Translations under genes and position numbers: made by a program
Shown here: piece after piece, positions 52,316-55,459 of the stretch
How the letters are laid out: each line of letters begins with the position of its first letter
How positions within the stretch are numbered: the stretch's first letter is position 1
From: an uncultured Clostridium sp.
Lineage (GTDB): Bacteria; Bacillota; Clostridia; TANB77; CAG-508
DNA: 55,459 nt
NCBI GenBank assembly: GCA_948467875.1
Contig: CAOKFZ010000010.1
Location: 1 to 55,459, forward strand
Direction of reading: 5' to 3'
The notes under the pieces: generated by a model
Seen by the model: the letters and a program-made list of their open reading frames with translations, nothing else
What the model was told of the DNA's origin: nothing
The model's database searches: none

Positions 52316-54877
52316 ATGTATATATTCAATAAAATCACAGTTGTTCCACAACTTCCCGATTCGATTAAAAGACTAAATGAAATTGCCAATAATTTGTGGT
52401 GGTCATGGAATACAGAGTTTTTAAGATTATTTCAAATGATGGATATTGATTTGTGGGAGCAAACCAAAAATCCTGTCAAATTTCTAAAATTAGTGGACCA
52501 AGAAAAAATTGAAGCGATGTCACAAAATAGCAAATTTTTGGAAGAATATAACCAAAACGTCAAAAATTTTGATAGCTATATGAAAAGCAACGATACTTGG
52601 TTTGATAAAAATTATTTCAATAATAAAAAAGATTTAATTGCTTATTTTTCAGCAGAATATGGTTTAGATGAGACAATTCCAATTTATTCAGGTGGACTTG
52701 GCATTTTGTCAGGGGACCATTTGAAATCAGCGAGTGATTTGGGGTTGCCATTTGTGGCTTGTGGGTTGCTTTATAAAAATGGATATTTTCATCAAAAAAT
52801 TAATGAATATGGGGAACAATGTTCAGAATATCACAATATTGATTTGTATAATTTGCCAATTAATCCAGTCAAAAATGATGCTGATGAAGATGTAGTGATT
52901 GACATGGATTTGGGAGACAGAAAAATTTATTTGAAATTATGGCAAGTGAATGTTGGTAGAATTAAGCTTTATTTGATGGATTCTGATATTGAGCAAAATG
53001 ACGAAGATTTGAGAAATGTGACCATGACGTTGTATGGTGGCGATAAAGAAATGAGAATTCGTCAAGAGATTGTACTAGGAATGGCAGGTGTTAAGGCGCT
53101 TAAAGTATTAGGCTATAACCCAACTTTGTATCATATGAACGAAGGGCATTCTTCTTTCTTGATTTTAGAATTAATTAAAAATATTATGAAAGAAAAACAG
53201 GTTTCTTTTTCGATTGCAAGAGAAATGACAAGTGTACAAACAGTGTTTACAACACATACACCAGTTCCTGCTGGAAACGATATTTTTGACATTAATTTAG
53301 TGGATCGATATTTCAAAAATTTGTGTGAAAAACTTGGGATTTCAAGAGACGAATTTTTGCGTTTGGGAATGAAGGAATGTAGTTCGCTAGAGCCAGGCTT
53401 TAATATGGGAATTTTGGCGCTGAAAATAGCAGGCAAGAAAAATGGTGTGAGTAAACTGCATGGAGAGGTTTCAAGAGAATTGTTTAGCGAAGTTTGGCCG
53501 GAAATTGCAGAAGATGAATCGCCGATTACGTATGTTACAAATGGAATCCACACATGTAGTTGGCTGGCGCCTAAATTGAAAGAGTTATATAATGAATATT
53601 TGCCAGCTTATTGGCAAGATAACCTTCACTTGGATACAACTTGGGAGGCGATTGACAATATTCCAAATGAGAAATTGTGGGAAGTGCATGTTGAAAGAAA
53701 AAGAAAATTGATTCAAGTGATTAAACGTAATCTAATGAAACGTTTTGAAAATACAGAAGTCGGTTATGATAAAGTTATGGAAATGGTCAACAGCTTAAAT
53801 CCAGAGGCTTTGACAATTGGTTTTGCAAGAAGGTTTGCAACGTATAAAAGAGCAACTTTGATTTTTAAAGATATTGGAAGATTAACCCAAATTTTGAACA
53901 ATGAGAAAAAGCCAGTTCAAATTATTTTTGCAGGAAAGGCGCATCCACAAGATAAAGAAGGGCAAGATTTGATAAAATATATTCATGAGATGTCATTGAT
54001 GCCACAATTTAAAGGAAAAATTTTTATTTTGGAAAATTACGATATTGCGATGTCAAGATATTTGATAAGTGGTGTTGATGTGTGGCTAAATAATCCAAGA
54101 AGACCAATGGAGGCATCTGGAACAAGTGGCGAGAAGGCATCTGTCAATGGCGTTCTAAATTGTAGCATTTTAGATGGTTGGTGGGCTGAAGGATACACTG
54201 GCAATAATGGTTGGGCAATTGGTACCAATGCGACGTATAATTCCTATGAAGAGCAAGATAAGGCTGATAGTAATAGTTTTTATCACATTTTGGAAGACAA
54301 AATTGTGCCGATTTATTATAAAAAGAACCAAGAAGGGATTTCAGACCAATGGGTACAATTGATGAAAAATTCAATTAAAACCACAGGTGGAAAGTATAGC
54401 ACTTCAAGAATGGTGGTGGACTATATTAACCATCTGTACATGCCGCTATGTAATTTAAATAGGAAATATTTCCAAGATTTAGAAAAGGTGGCTTCTTATG
54501 AAGAATGGAAACGAAATTTGAAGATGAATTGGAATCGAATTTCAGTTTCGCAAGACAAAAATATTGATAACGAAAAATTAATTGCAGGTAGTAGCATTAC
54601 AGTGAAGTGTCAAGTGAAGTTGCCGAATATTGCTGAAGAAAATATAGAAACACAAGTGTATTTTGGACAGATTCAAGACAATGGAACGGTAAAAAATGTG
54701 TTTACACAAAGCATGAAAAAAGTTGGCGAAGATTTAGGGGAACATGTATATTGGTACGAAGCAACAATAAAACTTACAACAGGTGGTAATTTTGGCTATA
54801 CCTTTAGGGTTGTGCCAAAACATGAAATGTTGCTTGACCAAGAGAATCTAAATCTTGTAAAATGGATAGAAAAATAA
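52316..54877 (+). CDS. glgP: Alpha-glucan phosphorylase (GT35)
   Basis: 853 residues. It releases glucose-1-phosphate from glycogen or maltodextrin. The first 100 residues (LNEIANNLWWSWNTEFLRLFQMMD) are the DUF3417-type domain of the short, archaeal/bacterial phosphorylase group. AYFSAEYGLDETIPIYSGGLGILSGDHLKSASDLG begins the catalytic core. HMNEGHSSFL and the C-terminal EASGTSGEKASVNGVLN, before the pyridoxal-phosphate lysine region, follow. The last 120 residues form a beta-sandwich-like extension (GSSITVKCQVKLPN...). The ribosome site is AGGAGG. Single-gene unit with strong terminator. Confidence 0.93.
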   Translation: MYIFNKITVVPQLPDSIKRLNEIANNLWWSWNTEFLRLFQMMDIDLWEQTKNPVKFLKLVDQEKIEAMSQNSKFLEEYNQNVKNFDSYMKSNDTWFDKNYFNNKKDLIAYFSAEYGLDETIPIYSGGLGILSGDHLKSASDLGLPFVACGLLYKNGYFHQKINEYGEQCSEYHNIDLYNLPINPVKNDADEDVVIDMDLGDRKIYLKLWQVNVGRIKLYLMDSDIEQNDEDLRNVTMTLYGGDKEMRIRQEIVLGMAGVKALKVLGYNPTLYHMNEGHSSFLILELIKNIMKEKQVSFSIAREMTSVQTVFTTHTPVPAGNDIFDINLVDRYFKNLCEKLGISRDEFLRLGMKECSSLEPGFNMGILALKIAGKKNGVSKLHGEVSRELFSEVWPEIAEDESPITYVTNGIHTCSWLAPKLKELYNEYLPAYWQDNLHLDTTWEAIDNIPNEKLWEVHVERKRKLIQVIKRNLMKRFENTEVGYDKVMEMVNSLNPEALTIGFARRFATYKRATLIFKDIGRLTQILNNEKKPVQIIFAGKAHPQDKEGQDLIKYIHEMSLMPQFKGKIFILENYDIAMSRYLISGVDVWLNNPRRPMEASGTSGEKASVNGVLNCSILDGWWAEGYTGNNGWAIGTNATYNSYEEQDKADSNSFYHILEDKIVPIYYKKNQEGISDQWVQLMKNSIKTTGGKYSTSRMVVDYINHLYMPLCNLNRKYFQDLEKVASYEEWKRNLKMNWNRISVSQDKNIDNEKLIAGSSITVKCQVKLPNIAEENIETQVYFGQIQDNGTVKNVFTQSMKKVGEDLGEHVYWYEATIKLTTGGNFGYTFRVVPKHEMLLDQENLNLVKWIEK

Positions 54878-54881
54878 ATAT

Positions 54882-54911
54882 AAAAAGAACCTATGCAGAT
54901 AGGTTCTTTTT
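54882..54911. terminator. Terminator after glgP (overlaps end of the HTH remnant)
   Basis: AAAAAGAACCTAT (54882-54894) pairs perfectly with ATAGGTTCTTTTT (54899-54911); it can work on both strands. Confidence 0.85.
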
Positions 54912-55136
54912 GTATGGTGGAGTAGATGGTTTTGTATCGTCTGTCAACTCTAAAATATAATCTGTTGAAGTATGGTAATATTTTGCCAAAGTTTGTAAGT
55001 AGCGAGCTGGAATTTCACGTTTTCCAGTTTCATAAAGACTATATTATTGTCTTGTTATTTTCAATAGTTCTGCGAGTACTGTTTGATTTAAATCATTATC
55101 TTCTCTTAAATCTCTTAATCTTCTCAAAAAAAACAT
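54891..55136 (-). pseudogene. XRE-family HTH regulator with an in-frame stop
   Basis: From the ATG at 55136 the frame reads MFFLRRLRDLREDNDLNQTVLAELLKITRQ and meets TAA (55046-55044). It continues in the same frame YSLYETGKREIPARYLQTLAKYYHTSTDYILEL. The complete helix-turn-helix of a typical 80-residue XRE regulator is thus present, with one nonsense codon where ITRQQYSLYE-like proteins have Gln (CAA to TAA). It is unlike the CGG frameshifts elsewhere. Probably a recent pseudogene. Confidence 0.75.
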
Positions 55137-55304
55137 AATTAACCATCCATTATACATATTAAAATTCACTTCTTATATCATACTATAAATTTAAATTTAA
55201 GTAGAAAAATGCATTCAAAGAGGCGAAAAAGCATTTGAATAAATGAAATATTATTACAATTATGTAACAAAATAATTAAAAAACAAGAATATACAACAAA
55301 AGTG

Positions 55305-55333
55305 TTGACTATCATTCAAACGAGTGCTAAAAT
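55305..55333 (+). promoter_or_regulatory. Promoter of the last gene
   Basis: TTGACT (55305-55310), 17-bp spacer, TAAAAT (55328-55333). The leader before the start codon at 55429 is about 90 bases. Confidence 0.65.
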
Positions 55334-55428
55334 TAAATTAACCGTTTGAGCAAAGCGAATTACGGATAATTTGGTTCATATTTTGTGAAAAATATGAACT
55401 ACATTAAAAATGAAAAAGGAGGAAGCAA

Positions 55429-55459
55429 ATGAAAAAGCAAGAAAAAAGGCGAATAGCGG
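55429..55459 (+). CDS. Start of an unidentified gene (truncated by window edge)
   Basis: ATG after AAAGGAGG; the first codons read MKKQEKRRIA. Too short to identify. The strong ribosome site and upstream promoter support a real gene. Confidence 0.6.
   Translation, partial: MKKQEKRRIA

Noticed and set aside
55322..55330. CIRCE operator (GAGTGCTAA half)
   Set aside because: The left half TTAGCACTC is not present at the required 9-base distance, so this is probably a chance match.

Overview
The window is AT-rich chromosomal DNA of a Gram-positive anaerobe. I infer an uncultured, gut-type member of the Clostridia. The grounds are the AT-rich codon use, strong AGGAGG-type ribosome sites, a DXP-pathway gene, pilin-like surface proteins, a class B PBP and several integrative elements of the large serine recombinase type. 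No rRNA, tRNA or CRISPR array was seen.

Layout. 1-6780: end of rpoB, rpoC, two unknown envelope/coiled-coil genes and a sortase. 6904-22929: one peptidoglycan-hydrolase gene split by a 15.3 kb element (E1, 7275-22624). E1 carries a replication/partition module (HTH initiator-like, ParB), TnpV, a decayed relaxase, a BcgI-like restriction-modification pair, an ImmR/ImmA pair, an HNH pair, two Fic genes, a repeat array and a large serine recombinase. Inside E1 is an IS200-like element, itself interrupted by a 136 bp MITE. 23010-25617: dxr and a pilin-like leucine-rich surface protein on the minus strand. 25745-34466: a class B PBP gene split by a second element (E2, 27439-34368) with an MccF-like peptidase, a type II restriction-modification pair and its own serine recombinase. 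34568-55459: housekeeping and envelope genes (HtrA, pilin-like protein, RNase HII, two nucleoside phosphorylases, M18 aminopeptidase, MscS, SDR, alpha-amylase, a probable type I toxin-antitoxin, M20 hydrolase, DUF1836 regulator, acyl-CoA synthetase, Pgi, glucan phosphorylase) and the start of one more gene.

The most striking observation concerns the codon CGG. Four native genes (dxr, the leucine-rich repeat protein, a nucleoside phosphorylase, MscS) are each broken by a one-base shift. In all four the break falls exactly on an in-frame CGG codon, and skipping its C restores the conserved frame with a glycine (GGN). My manual read found no in-frame CGG in any other gene except one compositionally foreign gene at 50614. 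This suggests that CGG is unassigned here and is bypassed by +1 frameshifting, or is read as a CGGN quadruplet.

Both elements sit inside cell-wall genes. Joining the host halves at the short core restores each reading frame exactly, and joining the element ends gives a nearly perfect palindromic attP in both cases. Both elements have the recombinase at the right end and a terminator just inside the left end, and they share a small paralogous gene. Their cargo looks like defence, immunity and addiction functions, each with its own palindromic operators.
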